Shown: in pieces, positions 1-11,579 of the stretch
How the letters are laid out: every line of letters begins with the position of its first letter
Position numbering within the stretch: the first letter of the stretch is position 1
From: Rhodamnia argentea
Lineage: Eukaryota > Streptophyta > Magnoliopsida > Myrtales > Myrtaceae
Reading direction: 5' to 3'
NCBI RefSeq assembly: GCF_020921035.1
Contig: NC_063157.1
Span: 4,894,501 to 4,958,500 of the forward strand
DNA: 64,000 nt
Notes under the pieces: model-generated
What the model saw: the letters and a program-made list of their open reading frames with translations, nothing else
What the model was told of the DNA's origin: nothing
The model's database searches: none
Made by a program: the position numbers and the translations under genes

Positions 1-1
1 C

Positions 2-582
2 CTGGAAACTCCGGCCACGTTGCCCTCCTGGATTACCGAAGAAGATTTGCAGGTCTACGCCGACAAATTTCAGGAGTCGGGTTTCACTGGCCCTCTCAAC
101 TACTACCGAGCTATGGACTTGTGAGTAAATACAAAATCACTCTCTCTCTCTCTCTCTCCACAAATATTTTTTTTTACGGAAAGAATAGCAACTCAACCAT
201 GTGCCAGTCGGCTTTGTTAGGAGACCCAACCGCTATTGTTTTGCTCAACTGCATGTGTATCAAAACTGAACCCATTCAATAAAGTGTCATTGACATTGGA
301 GATGAGTTCAACTGTGTGTTTGATGAAAGCAGGGATTGGGAGCTTCTGGGGCCATGGGATGGGGCAAAAATCACAGTGCCTGCCAAGTTCATAGTCGGCA
401 ACAAGGAGGCGGGTTTCGAGGTGGCGGGTGCCAAGGACTACATAAAAGGAAACATTTTCAAGAACCTCATTCCCAATCTCGAGGTTGTCATTCTAGATGG
501 GCACCGTTTCATCCACGAGGAGAGAGCGCAGCAAGTTTGCGACGAAATTCTCAACTTCTTCCGTAAACTTTCTGATGAATAG
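2..582 (+). CDS. Soluble epoxide hydrolase, 3' end (two exons, partial)
   Basis: Two exons are visible. Exon A (2-120) reads LETPATLPSWITEEDLQVYA and on through NYYRAMDL to a GTGAGT donor at 121. Exon B (333-582) follows an AG acceptor at 331-332, reads DWELLGPWDGAKITVPAKF and ends at TAG. The phases join (TT+G = Leu). The cap-domain wording (SWITEEDLQVYADKFQESGFTGPLNYYR) and the following W-E-L-x-x-P-W are typical of plant alpha/beta-hydrolase epoxide hydrolases, cytosolic or peroxisomal enzymes that hydrolyse fatty-acid epoxides to diols. The C-terminal segment GHRFIHEE should hold the catalytic His, but it is slightly unusual: the family normally has HF, while here an Arg separates them. 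The nucleophile Asp exon lies left of the window. A (CT)n tract sits in the intron at about 141-158. Family assignment is confident; activity cannot be judged from this part. Confidence 0.88.
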
Positions 583-1374
583 CAACTTCGATTGGTCTTG
601 ATCATACTGAAAGTTTCTCAATGTGCCATTACCACCCCCACTTTCTCTCCACTGTGCAGTGTACTCGTTAATGTCAGTTGAACAAAAGAATGCGATCGTT
701 GTCATCGTCCCATGCTTCTTCGTTTTCATGGTCATGTGCTTCTTTGGTCCTTCATGGAAAGAACCGTGCATGTTCTTCCTGAAGTCTTCCCTTGCTTCGC
801 TAGACTTTAGTCTGGAGCTTTTGGTCCATAAAGCTCGCAGCTTGTTCATGTTGAGCATCGTGGATTCACAGGCTGACTGAACTAGCATGCCAAGAAGAAA
901 TGATTTGCGGGGAAAAGCAATCCATTTCCCTAGAAATTAATAGATGAAATGATAATGTTTTAGATCCTGTACTACCTCGCTCGTCCATTTGAATTTTGAA
1001 CTAGACTTTTGTTACCTTTAATATTTTTGCCAAATCTCTATGAACATACACAAAATTACCGAACCTCGAGGGGATCTTCTGCTACCCTTCTGGTTAGTCT
1101 AACTATTTAGACTGATAATTCAGCCAAAAAAGAAGAAAGTGGAGACTGATATAGGTCTATGAATCCACGTCAATCAAATTAAATGCCATCTTTTCATTGA
1201 ATCCTTTGAAGAGGAAACTTCATTACATACCCAAAAAAATTGAAAGGAATCACACTAGAGCATATCTAGTATGCATCAATCACAAACAGTTAAGCAATGA
1301 AATCCGGGGATAGATGATAAGAAAGAAAAGAATCACATCAACTTTGATCAGAACACCAGCATATGTGCTTGGTT
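583..1374. other. Intergenic: epoxide hydrolase 3' UTR facing peroxidase 3' UTR
   Basis: This lies between two convergent genes. It is AT-rich and I see no coding signal; short reading frames here lack any recognisable family motif. It should hold the 3' UTRs and polyadenylation sites of both neighbours. Confidence 0.5.
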
Positions 1375-2735
1375 TTAACTGTTGATCTTCCTGCAGATCT
1401 TTCTGATCTCTCCCCTTGATCCTGTCAAAGGCGATATATTACCCATCTTGACCATCGAAGCTGCGAATTGCTGCAAGAAGACTTTGTTGTCCTCTGCATA
1501 TTTCTTCACCAACTCGATTGATTCCTCGTTACTAGTGAAGAGCACTTGGTCAGAGCTCAGCAGGCCCTTGTAAGCCAGCAAGTTCTTGAAGAAGCTGTCG
1601 TCAAACGTGGTCGGAGTGACATTGTCTAAGAAGAACAGGTTCTGATCACCGGCCAATCTCGGGCAAGTGGCATGGATTTGTGAAGCGTATGACTGGTCAA
1701 GCATGGAGTCCAGTTGATCGTCCCCTGACTGGCTGTAGAGCCTCTGTCTGAAGCTGGAGCATCTTGCGTTGCCAATGGTATGGCTTCCTGTACAGCGAGA
1801 AAAATCACGTATCACTCTGCACTTGCATAATATGACTACAAATGCTTAAACTGTTTCTGACTCTAACTGATTATATGAACATATGAAATTTGCCAGTGAT
1901 TCCTGGAATATTACCTAATAACGCGACGAGATCAATGACATCGAGTCCCTTTCGGTTGAACTTGTTCAGGAGTATCGGGAATTTGTCGTTTGGCGCAGGG
2001 ATGTCAAGGTTAGATAGCGTTAAACTTGTACTTCTCGAGTCCTTTCTTCCTAGAGGAACCTCCCAGCTTCGTCCACCCACCCAAAGAAAACAAAATGTTA
2101 GGCATGGATGATTCGACCCACGACATCACTTTGAAGCTCAGGAAAGCCTGAAGCTGAGGAAAGCCTAATTAAGCAAGTCACTCCCCAGAACAGTGGAGTC
2201 TCCGGCAGCTAAAGCACGTATATCAGCACAGGACACAGTATGCGGGCACTGCTCTTCCAAGGCAGCCTTTATTTCTTCAATGACTTCGAATGCCCGAGCG
2301 GACTTACAGCTCGGGTTAGACCTTTTCTCACTTGGCATGGTTCCGGTGCTATCTAGGAGTATCAACCCGTCGCATCCCTGAAAGCTTGCAGAAAAGGGAT
2401 TTAGCGATGAAAAACTAACTCTCATATGCAACATGACAGAGGCGGTGTCCTTAAGATGGTGACAACATGAAACTCGACCGTGCAGCTGAAAAAATCAATA
2501 GGTCACTGACCTGAACAAAGCAGTCGGGGAAGTGAACCCGTATCAAGGAAGCGGCCATGCGAGCTTCTCTGGCTACAGCTCTTGTGATGACGGACCTGAC
2601 GATATCCTCAGCTTGCGGGCACGTGTAGTCATAATACTGGGGATACAGGTAACTGCCGTATGTTCTTCTACAAAAACACATTGGAGCAAGTTCAAGGATG
2701 GAGAAGAGAATGAGAAGAGTCATAGACTGAGCCAT
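1375..2735 (-). pseudogene. Class III peroxidase (peroxidase 72-like), probably inactive
   Basis: Four exons on the minus strand: 2511-2735, 2186-2377, 1915-2080 and 1375-1787. They sum to 996 nt (331 residues), and the 192 and 166 nt middle exons are the classic sizes of this secreted haem peroxidase family, which acts in cell-wall lignification and H2O2 use. The start MAQSMTLLILF begins a signal peptide. Family marks are YYDYTCPQAEDIV, the GCDG..LLDSTGT and TVSCADI blocks, SWEVPLGRKDSR, and GSHTIGNARC with proximal His at about 197. Two things argue against function. In the distal motif RVHFPDCF the catalytic distal His (about residue 70) is Pro. The intron between exons 2 and 3 has GG where GT should be (2184-2185) and GG where AG should be (2081-2082), while the other introns look normal. 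LVALLG also replaces the usual LVALSG. No frameshift or stop is seen in the exons, so decay is recent or the gene makes an altered product. Confidence 0.82.
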
Positions 2736-3976
2736 TTCGACGTATATGTCTATGATCACTTCTCAAAGACCAGAAAGGGCTTGTGATTCTTTATGAGAGT
2801 GGCCGAGATATGAGTGAGGGAAGTTTGGACTTGCTGAGATAAGACCGACGAAACGAGTATGACGGGTATATGTAAGAAACTGAGATTGACTTCGTCCATG
2901 TGCTACAGAACATGATGGTGAAGAGCTTGAACTGAACTCAGACATGGAATTGGTCTCACCAAGGTTCGATCACTCTAGCAAGCTAAAGAAAACAAAAGCG
3001 GAGTTGGTAATTTTGTATTTGAAGATCGAGTCCTTATAGTTATAGCTCCTCCTAACGTTTCCTGGTCATTACTATATGCAACACCTGTGGCTTATCTCAA
3101 ATATTATCAGCACAGCAGAGTTATGAATTCCAGACCCAATTGAAACCCCTTTGTCCCTTTTCTTTTGTGGGCTAAATTCATAAAAGATACATCATATATG
3201 TGTTCTTGATGATTCTCTTTTTGGCCATTTTCAGTGGTTATAATTCAAAGTAAAACTGATTTTCACGCTCGTGACATTTCAAGCAAGATTGACAAAGCAT
3301 GTGGGTCGGGTACGCTATGACCCGTATTCCGATGTCTAACACCGTTTTCGATGAACACGGGTCGAAGAAGATAACGGGGTTTTTATTCGAAAAGGTGATT
3401 ATTTGAGAATTTCTCAATTGAGAGAGGCCAGGCCAAGTATAGCACCAATTCAACTTGTGTGATAGGCCATTCACTTGAGACGATTTTAGCCATTAGGGCC
3501 AATCATCTGGGATGTGATTGGAGTGCAAGATTTGCTAAAGAGACTCGGGTCCATGGGAATATAATAACCCGGATGAGTCGGTCAACCAGGTCTTGGAGAA
3601 GAACCAAGATTTTCCTTTTCATCTTCTTCCCTGCTTGAACTCTGTCGACGACCAAGGCCAAAAACGATTGACTGATTACCTCAAAATGTTTTGTAAGGAT
3701 TCTGAAGCTTTGAAATTAGCTTAATGACTAGTGGTGACTTGGTGAAAAAAGGGCTTTAACCAACAAAATAGGGAAAGATAGAAGTGAATAAAGAGTGACG
3801 GAATGGTTTATTTTGTGCTACCTTCTTTCAACTTCATCGGAATCCACTGTATCGGAGTACACAACAGATCAAATAATGCCAATATCTCTATCGATTCGTT
3901 ATATGTTTCCATCACGCACTTCAAAAGAGTTCATGATTCCGATTTCGGTAGATTAGCTCAATTACTGTGGCCGGCG

Positions 3977-4171
3977 AACAAATGCATTAGCATCACAATC
4001 ACCACGGTTTTTGCTACCATCGGAGAAAAAGTGTACATATGAACAAATGCATTAGTATCACAATTACCGCGGTTTTTGCTACCATTAAAGAAAAAGTGTA
4101 CATACAAACAAATGCATTAGTATTACAATCACCTCAGTTTTTGCTATCATTAGAGAAAAAAGTGTACATAA
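3977..4171. repeat. Three tandem copies of a 65-bp unit
   Basis: Copies start at 3977, 4042 and 4107. Each begins AACAAATGCATTAG and ends near GAAAAAGTGTACAT. They differ at several positions, including CCATCGGAG, CCATTAAAG and TCATTAGAG in the same place. The constant 65-bp step indicates unequal exchange or replication slippage. Confidence 0.9.
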
Positions 4172-4329
4172 ATATATGTTGAGAGTGCACAAGTGAAGCC
4201 CAATTCCTTCACCCGAAGAGAACGCCAAGAGAGAGCTCAAGTCCGAGTCCATTAATATATTCAGTTGGACCTACCTTCACTCAATTGGACCAATTCTCCG
4301 ATATGAGATTTCTCTAATACAACTCACAA

Positions 4330-4520
4330 CGTGCATCCTAACAATCTACTCTCATGTTATCATTCTGCATCAATATATCTTAACTTGAATCTCCATCAAC
4401 GCTCATCGAGCTCGGCCCATCGGTCACATGTGCATCATAACAATCTCTCTCTCACGTTATCTTTTTGCACCAATATATCCCAACTTGAATCTCCATCAAT
4501 ATCCATCGATTCATAGCCTA
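4330..4520. repeat. Imperfect ~99-bp direct duplication
   Basis: GTGCATCCTAACAATCT...CAATATATCTTAACTTGAATCTCCATCAA starts near 4331 and recurs about 99 bp later as GTGCATCATAACAATCT...CAATATATCCCAACTTGAATCTCCATCAA. A third, weaker match to the first words (GTGCATCCTAACCAT) occurs near 4830. Confidence 0.7.
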
Positions 4521-5686
4521 TCGCCTCGGAAACTCGGTTGGTCACCGAATTCCTTCCTTGAGATGTTCATCAAACACCAATACAAATTGAGAGTGGACCA
4601 CCAATCAACCATCGACTACGATGCCACCATTCAACCATCGACAGAAGTCTAAAACTTTTACTTGGGAAGATCGACAAGAAGGAGCCCAAGTCCGAGCCCA
4701 TCAATATATCCAGTTGAATCCACATTTGCTCAAAAGCTTAAGGCAATGAGTTATGGGCCAACTTGGATTTATTAACTACTCTACACCACATCAATTCTCC
4801 TATGAGAGATTTCTCTAACACTACTCATGCGTGCATCCTAACCATTTAAATATGTTAGGCTCTTAAGAAATAATTCTTTGGCATTCTTTTGTTTCTTCTC
4901 ATATTTCCAAAACATTCCTACCATCCTTACCACAAATAACACTGAAATTAAGCGGACAGAAAAGCCTTAGAGCAGTCACTAGGTTTAGAAGATCGAATTT
5001 GTTCAAGAGTCATTGACCAAATCAGTCTAAACGATAACATGCCAGGAGTATTGTTGAAAAATTCTTCCTTGTAAGGGCGGAAAATCCGGAGGTAGTTGTT
5101 TTTTTGGGTTCAATCTGTAAAATACCATAGGCTGCAGCTTTACTTATCCTTCTGGATAAAGCATAAAAGAAATATTTAATCATGCATATCTTACTTGGAT
5201 AATCCAATGCCCGGTTTGGTTTTTCAGGTCCCTCGGCTTGTTTGGTTCAATTTCAGTGACATACATCAAGTTCTCTGATACAGAGGAGAGCGGGACATTA
5301 TTTCATACGATGGATATGCCACGTGGAGTTACCAATCAATCAAAAGTGAGATGCGTAATATATGGCGCTGCCAAAAAGGATGAGATCCATTGCACACCGG
5401 CAAGGGTAATTGGTCTGTTACACTACGTCATCACTTCAAATGGTGTATCCATCACATAAACTTCTTATTTGGAGAGCATAGCATCTTGTTGTTACAGGAA
5501 GAGCATCATTTGAATACGACGAACATGGAATGGAAGAGATAGAAAGTTTGAACTAACTTGAGATGCAAACTTTAAGGCATAATGCTTGAGTTCTGTGATG
5601 AGAAAAGGTGACGACAAAGCTTTACCTTTGTGTTCCTAAGAGAACAGGTCACACAATGTACAAATCCGCGGACCCAGTACATGCAG

Positions 5687-8600
5687 TTAAATCGAACCGT
5701 ATGTCCTTCCACTTGATTTCTTTGCTGCATAATCTGGTGCTTGTTCCCAAGAGGCTTGACTAGCGAAGGCACTGTTTATTTCCTCAGCTCGCGAATAGCC
5801 GCTCCTCCCACCGCTCACCTTTTAGTTACATTCCAGGTTATACATCAATGAGAAGATAAGCAGACAAATAAGAGTCACTCAAAGTTGACAATCATTTACT
5901 AGCTGTACTAGCTGAACTTATGATTTTGTTTTTGAACTATAGAACTGGTTCCTAAATGGGGAGCGCAATAGAGGCATGACAGTACAAGCTTCTTTCTTTT
6001 ATCCCTAGGAGCCTTGACAGGACAAGAAATGAACTAGCATATGGAAAACCCACTTACAGTTTCCAGGCAAGCAGATAGAATGGTTATACCAGGTAATGCA
6101 TCAAGCCCACCCTGCAAACAGTGAAGAGGCAACTTATTTACATGGTTAGTGAACTATGACATAACATACAAGGCCATCTAATCTTTAACTGCACAAGTTG
6201 CACAGCCTACCTGACGTTCCACTTGTATCTTGTATACAAGCCCTCCGACGCAGAGGAAAGTTGATAAAATAATGCATCTGGTCAATGACAAATCATTCAG
6301 AATTAATTTAAGAAAAGGAACACTATCACAAGATCCCATTTTAGTGATTAGAAAAGCAAAAACCTAGCATCATGATCTAGAAATTGTTTAAGCTACAACT
6401 ACCTCATGGATGAAGTGATCTACGAAAACATACCAAACTTCTATTATTTTGATGCATGTTGGTTACTTGGCATAATAGGGACAAACACAAAAGGAAAAAA
6501 TCCCACCACGTATGTCACAACCTTAGGTTCTCTATTTAGCACCCCTTGGTAGTTAAATAGATATTACTGACAAACAGCACATGAGAACAAAATCAAACTA
6601 ATAGTACATGCAAGACAGAATCCCAAATACAGCCCATCCTTGTACAGCATCTCCTCCTTTGTCCTCCCTATGTTCTGCAGAATTTCGCAAAATCAACTGA
6701 ACAAAATCAGTTAATCGGCAAGTCATTAACTGAATATGCGCTGTAAAACCCACTCGAGCAAGTGAGAGAATAAGAGGAGTGTTCCGTTGAATGAGCTCAC
6801 CACATATTTTGGAAAGCGTAAAATGAACAGGTTCATAACCATCCACAGGTAATGTGATCCCAACTTCGTAAGGAGAATCACGGGGTGTCTCACCTGAAAA
6901 GGTAGAAACATGCAAGTTATAAACATGATAATTGCTGAATGTTACTGCTAAACCAGCAGTTCAGGTTGGGATCTCATCCATACATCTCCAGTCCAAAACT
7001 AGAGTTGTTGGAGACAAAGTTGTGGGATGTCTGCCTGTCATTGCCGATCCAGATAACTTGACATCCAATCCTTTCTCTGGGAAAACCTAAGAAAATAACG
7101 CAATTTTAAGCAAATAGATAGCTGAGTCATTGCACGGTCGAAGGTCTTTAAGTAAGGACGAAGGACCTTGACAATAGGTTTTTGCACCAAATTGGAGTGG
7201 GAACTGATAGCAGTCATGTAAAGGGCTACATGGGCCTGCTCTGTCCTAAAACTGCAAGAGGTAACTCATGGTATTAGTATTGGGATGATCATGAATGGCA
7301 TGTTTAATTAACATGGAAAACTAAAGCTGGTTATACTTATTGGCTAAGGAAAGTTGAGGAACAATAACACTATAGTTAAAAAAAAAAAAAAACATACATT
7401 GCCTACCTGAAATCAGGGTAAGATTTCTCAAAACCAGGCTGAGTCAGGCCATTATAAACCTACAAAGCGCACCGCATGCAACTGTCTCAGTAATTCATAC
7501 AAATGCTCATATTGTGGCAGTGTGGATGACCGGGTTCTTACAATTTCCCAGGACCGCGGATGAAAACCAATAGTAAAGCCCTCAAACACCCTAGGACCCT
7601 GTTTCTCGCATGGCATGGCAAGTTCTACAAGAACTCTGTAAGGAAGAAAATAACCAGTACTCAAGAACAAATCAACGATCCTTACCAAAAAAAAAAAAGA
7701 ACAAATCAACGAAGGTACTGCTTAGTTACCGTATCAGAGCAAGAGAACAATCTTCCACATTCCTTAGGAAATAACTTTCCGCTTCCAGCATTATATTCCT
7801 TTCATACTAACCAATAAAAACCATATCTAAACGGCCCAACTCCCTAAGGCCTCTCAGATCATAAACCAACGTCATCCAGCTGTGCAATCTGGTTGAACCA
7901 GTTGCAAAGTTTACACATAGAATATGCAATGTATATATTGGACTACCAATATAGCACAATACGCGTGAGCTCCGTACACTTCCTGGAAGGTCAGGATCAA
8001 CTCACCTTGCTTTTTTGCTTCTTGGTAATAAAGTTGAAGGTATTTTAAAAATTAAGTATTTTCTATAATGAAGAGATGTAGCCACTAGCAGTCAAGTGGT
8101 AAAGTGCCGTAACTCTTTCCGAGAGGGCAAAGGTACCAAAAATGCCCTTCAAAATATCTTTCAGTTTTTGGTTGATCAAAAGATCCGTCAAATCAGTTTC
8201 TCGCTAGCTAGCTTTGTACTCGACATTTGTAGCATTTGCTTGCTCCAGACAACCAAAGACATCACACCTCAGCAAGAAAACACAATAAATTTCTTATGAA
8301 TCTTGATGATTCAAACCGGAAGGTTTTTCAGCAACCATAGATTTGCTCTGGATGGTTCTCGCACAATTTAGGAAAAGAAACCAGCATTTCCACACATATG
8401 CATCTTTGGGAGATCAAGGCAAATAATCCAGGTGACAGTCACCTAGATTTTTGTAGAGCATAGAACTTCTACACAAAAATGCTATAACAAGGACCCCAAT
8501 CCAAAAAATGATACAAGAAAAAGGGCAATGTGTTGATCACCTGCACGGAGACTCGTAGGTAACATCGCATATGCATCCAAGTTGACCTGTCATGAGACAC

Positions 8601-10548
8601 CCGAATGCTTAGCATATCCCAATTCTATTTGCAGTCAATATTCAGCTACCAAAGTACTCTGCAGCATTTTCATAGAAGAATTTGCCAAGTTGTGCACGCT
8701 AAACTAGCTTACACCAAAGAACTACAAGTTTTAACTTTAAAACAATCCCCAGAAATATTCACACACCAAGAAGGCCATGCACATTACTCATGTACAAGCC
8801 AAGATATTAGCTTGAGCTTTCACAAACCTTTGCATTTGCTTTTTGAACAACTCCCGCAAATTATGTTCACCTGAAATTATACAGAAGGAAAAGGCAATCT
8901 GATGTTTCTTTCACGTAACCACACAAACGGAAAGGGACAGAATGGGGTAGGTAAAGTGAGCTCCAACTCCATTTGACTACCTACCCCATTCGGTTGGGCT
9001 TGTTCTGTGGCCATTCCAGGCATCAGAATAGCTTATTTTGTAGATTTTACAGCACAAAAGGAGGTTTGCTGGTATACCAACCTGAGCTGTCCGTCCCAAT
9101 TTGTCATAGCTCTTTTCACAATTTCTCAGGTCACCATTGTAAAAGCGCTGTAAATTCAGAGAAGACATAAATTTAGCTTGGGAATATGGGGTGAATAAAG
9201 CTGCACTGGGAACTTCTCAAGGGAATAATCACAGTGAGTATGGGTACTTCCCACCTTTAGAGCTCATCTTAGGCTAATGACTGCTAAAGAAGATGACCAT
9301 TTTATGAGCAGAAATGAACTGGGAAGTAAGGTGACATCTATTTAACTTGAGATATCAAAGTTCTATTCACCATAATCAAGCTTAGACGGACAGCTCACCA
9401 AAGAACTATGCAACATAAAAGAGAGCATACTTGAACAAAATTGACGTCTCCCGAACCAGCAGTAAAGTAATTGAACTTATCAAATCGGCCAAAATCCACA
9501 AAGCCCTGTGATGTTATAAGATAAACAGCTGATCATTACCCCAGATGAGTATTGAGTATATCATGGAGATAAACTTTGCCCTCAAAGAATGAGAATTCTA
9601 GAACTACGCGTAAGGTGTAAACGATAATGCGCATGCATTCTTTTGCCATGTTAAATGTACTCTCTGATATTCCATCTATCAATAGTTGTAATTAGACCCG
9701 TCCCTTACTAATTTTTACAAGCAATTGACTAAAAGGACCTCAGCAGGAGTCATAGAATAATTGAAGCATAGTAGTATTTAGAGTCATTTGCCTTAATTTA
9801 CTGATTCTACTAGGAAAAAAATACCATACTCCGGTCTACCATAATTACAAAAACATTAGCTGGAACATTCATTCATAGCACGTGAAGATGGCCAGCATGT
9901 GAACTTCAAGTTAAGCAGAATACCAAATTGGACCGAGTCTCCACATCTTTGCAGAACCTGACTGCCAAGTCCGCTTCCCCCATCTAGCCCGAAAAGAAAA
10001 AACACAAAAAAGACAGTTGATGCAATATCTTGGCCATCGAAAAACATGCCCATGAACTTGAGGTAAATGATCGGAGACAATGGTGACATGACAAGAAGAT
10101 TACCTTCCCATCGTATTCAAATTCATGGCCAATCCAGCTACTCTGAATCAACAGCTAAAGGAAAACAGCTGCATCATACTTCAGTATCCAAAAAATGCCA
10201 CCGATGTCAGCATTCAAATTCCATTACGAACTAGAACAATCAGCACAATAACCAAAACCTACAGTGCTAATCTCTTATTTTTCAACTAGACATACTATCA
10301 AACACCATCAGTAGAGCAACGAAAGCTGCACGCGCTATGTCATTGGTTTCCACGTGCAGCCACGACACGAGCGCGATTTCGCATCAAACTCTTTCGGCCC
10401 GACCGAACAAAAAAGGATACGAAATCAACGAGGTGGCTGGAATTATCGAGCGCGTAGCAGTTGGTGCTCGGCACGACCACAGAAGCAGCTCCAATCGCTC
10501 GCGAAACAACCACAACTACACAAGGAACAGATGGCGAAAAACCGGCAT
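5687..10548 (-). CDS. Type I membrane protein with Cys-rich lumenal domain (Atg27/MRH-like?), 16 exons
   Basis: Exons on the minus strand: 10421-10548, 10104-10142, 9924-9983, 9431-9505, 9082-9147, 8828-8870, 8541-8586, 7542-7635, 7407-7459, 7167-7251, 6984-7086, 6801-6893, 6608-6674, 6211-6277, 6058-6111, 5687-5818. All junctions have GT/AG and phases agree; exons 2-16 sum to 1077 nt, exactly 359 codons including stop. Protein order: hydrophobic signal segment; SSWIGHEFEYDGK; CKDVETRS; GFVDFGRFDKFNYF; Cys-rich stretch (IICGSCSKSKCKG, GCICDVTYESPC); VLVELAMPCEK; SWEIVYNGLTQ; LDWRCETPRDSPYEV; then one membrane segment (GWAVFGILSC and IILSTFLCVGGLVY) and a short tail (SGYSRAEEINSAFASQASWE). That is a secretory-pathway, single-pass layout. 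It recalls plant proteins annotated as autophagy-related 27-like, but I recognise the family only loosely. In exon 1 the ATG at 10546-10548 runs into a stop at 10516-10518; the following frame without ATG carries on correctly, so one base seems missing in the signal peptide, unless another start exists. Confidence 0.78.
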
Positions 10549-10983
10549 CAGATGGAAGCCGAGCGCGTCTCCGTCAAAAACACAGAGCTCAAGAACACGA
10601 ACGAACGGCGTCCTCACGTGTAATCACGATGCGCAAGCGCGACAGAGAACGGAGAAGCTTCGAAGGCTCGATCATGCTGGCGCGAAGCAAAGGTCCAAAT
10701 TCCCACCGGATCGCGTCACGAACTGGCGGAGAAGCCAACAATCAAGCCCGGCATTTGAAGACCTCTCGTTCGAGATTCCTGGGAAGCGCGAACAACGTCG
10801 CGATCGTCTTCTCAACTTCGCTCCGAATCGTCCATTCCGAAAATCAAATTCAACTGCGGAAATTGGAGAGAGAACTCGAGTACCTGGAGCTGAACTCGGA
10901 GTCGCCGCGTCGAGTCGAGTCGAGTGACGATGGCATCAGTAACTTGGAAATGATCAGATCGAAATTTAATCTAAATTAGAAAA
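10549..10983. other. Upstream region of the type I membrane protein gene
   Basis: GC-richer than its surroundings. It probably holds the promoter and 5' UTR of the minus-strand gene that begins near 10548. An uninterrupted plus-strand frame here has no recognisable motif and overlaps exon 1 in antisense. Confidence 0.45.
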
Positions 10984-11260
10984 ATGGCACAAACGGTTAA
11001 TATATTTGGGCCCAATATGCAAGTCGAGGGGCGACGACGACGTCGCGGCATCCACCCGAGCCCGCCCAACGGCACCTGGGAATTCTCGTTCCGACCCAAA
11101 GTCTTCGGCAAGACGCTCTTCTTCTGCAGCTTCGAGTGGCCGGGCCACTTCCACTACTTCGATGTGCACGCGAACAGGAGAGACTCGTACCGGTGCCGGA
11201 AGCAATGCCCGTGGCAGATACACCGGCGTCGAGTTTGAGGTTCGTGCCATGCAGCGTCGA
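10984..11260 (+). pseudogene. Plant S-protein homologue (self-incompatibility S1 family) relic
   Basis: The frame at 11049-11238 reads PNGTWEFSFRPKVFGKTLFF, CSFEWPGHFHYFDVHANRRD, then YRCRKQCPWQIHRR. This is the core of the plant S1/SPH family of small secreted Cys-rich proteins (poppy pollen-rejection ligands and relatives). The preceding family block, CKSRGDDDV, is present at about 11018-11045 but in a different reading frame, so a frameshift lies near 11041-11050. A TGA follows IHRRRV at 11236-11238, where the family continues with a conserved Cys and a short tail. No signal peptide is visible upstream. Frameshift, early stop and lack of secretion signal together indicate a dead copy. It lies head-to-head with the type I membrane protein gene. 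Confidence 0.78.
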
Positions 11261-11579
11261 CGGGAAAATCGACAAGGAATTAAGCTGAAAGCACGTCGTA
11301 TCTTCCCACCAAACCAACAAAAAACGAAGAAGGAAAAAAGAACAGAAAAACAGAGGACGTTGCATCCTATCCTCCGCTTTGGAAGAGATAAAAATACGAC
11401 GGTCGAAATTTCACGAAAGTTGTTTTTGTCTTTACCGTTCGTCGAGAAGAGTACTTTCTACCATACCCATAAAGACAGATCATACGAGCGATGTTCATAA
11501 TTTGATCACCCACTTTCTCACCAACCCTCAAATAAAAGGGCGGATGAAACAGCTTTCGTGAAGTTCTCTGTACGGTGTT

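Larger units (their letters stand above)
2736..5686. other. Intergenic, about 2.9 kb, with local tandem duplications
   Basis: No supportable gene. The left part is the upstream region of the peroxidase. It holds a 65-bp triplicate (3977-4171), an imperfect ~99-bp duplication (about 4330-4510), and towards 5687 the probable 3' UTR of the next minus-strand gene. Confidence 0.5.

Noticed and set aside
10337-10927. 196-residue plus-strand open frame
   Set aside because: It is Arg/Ser-rich without a family motif and lies antisense to exon 1 and the promoter of the membrane-protein gene; GC-rich sequence lengthens chance frames.
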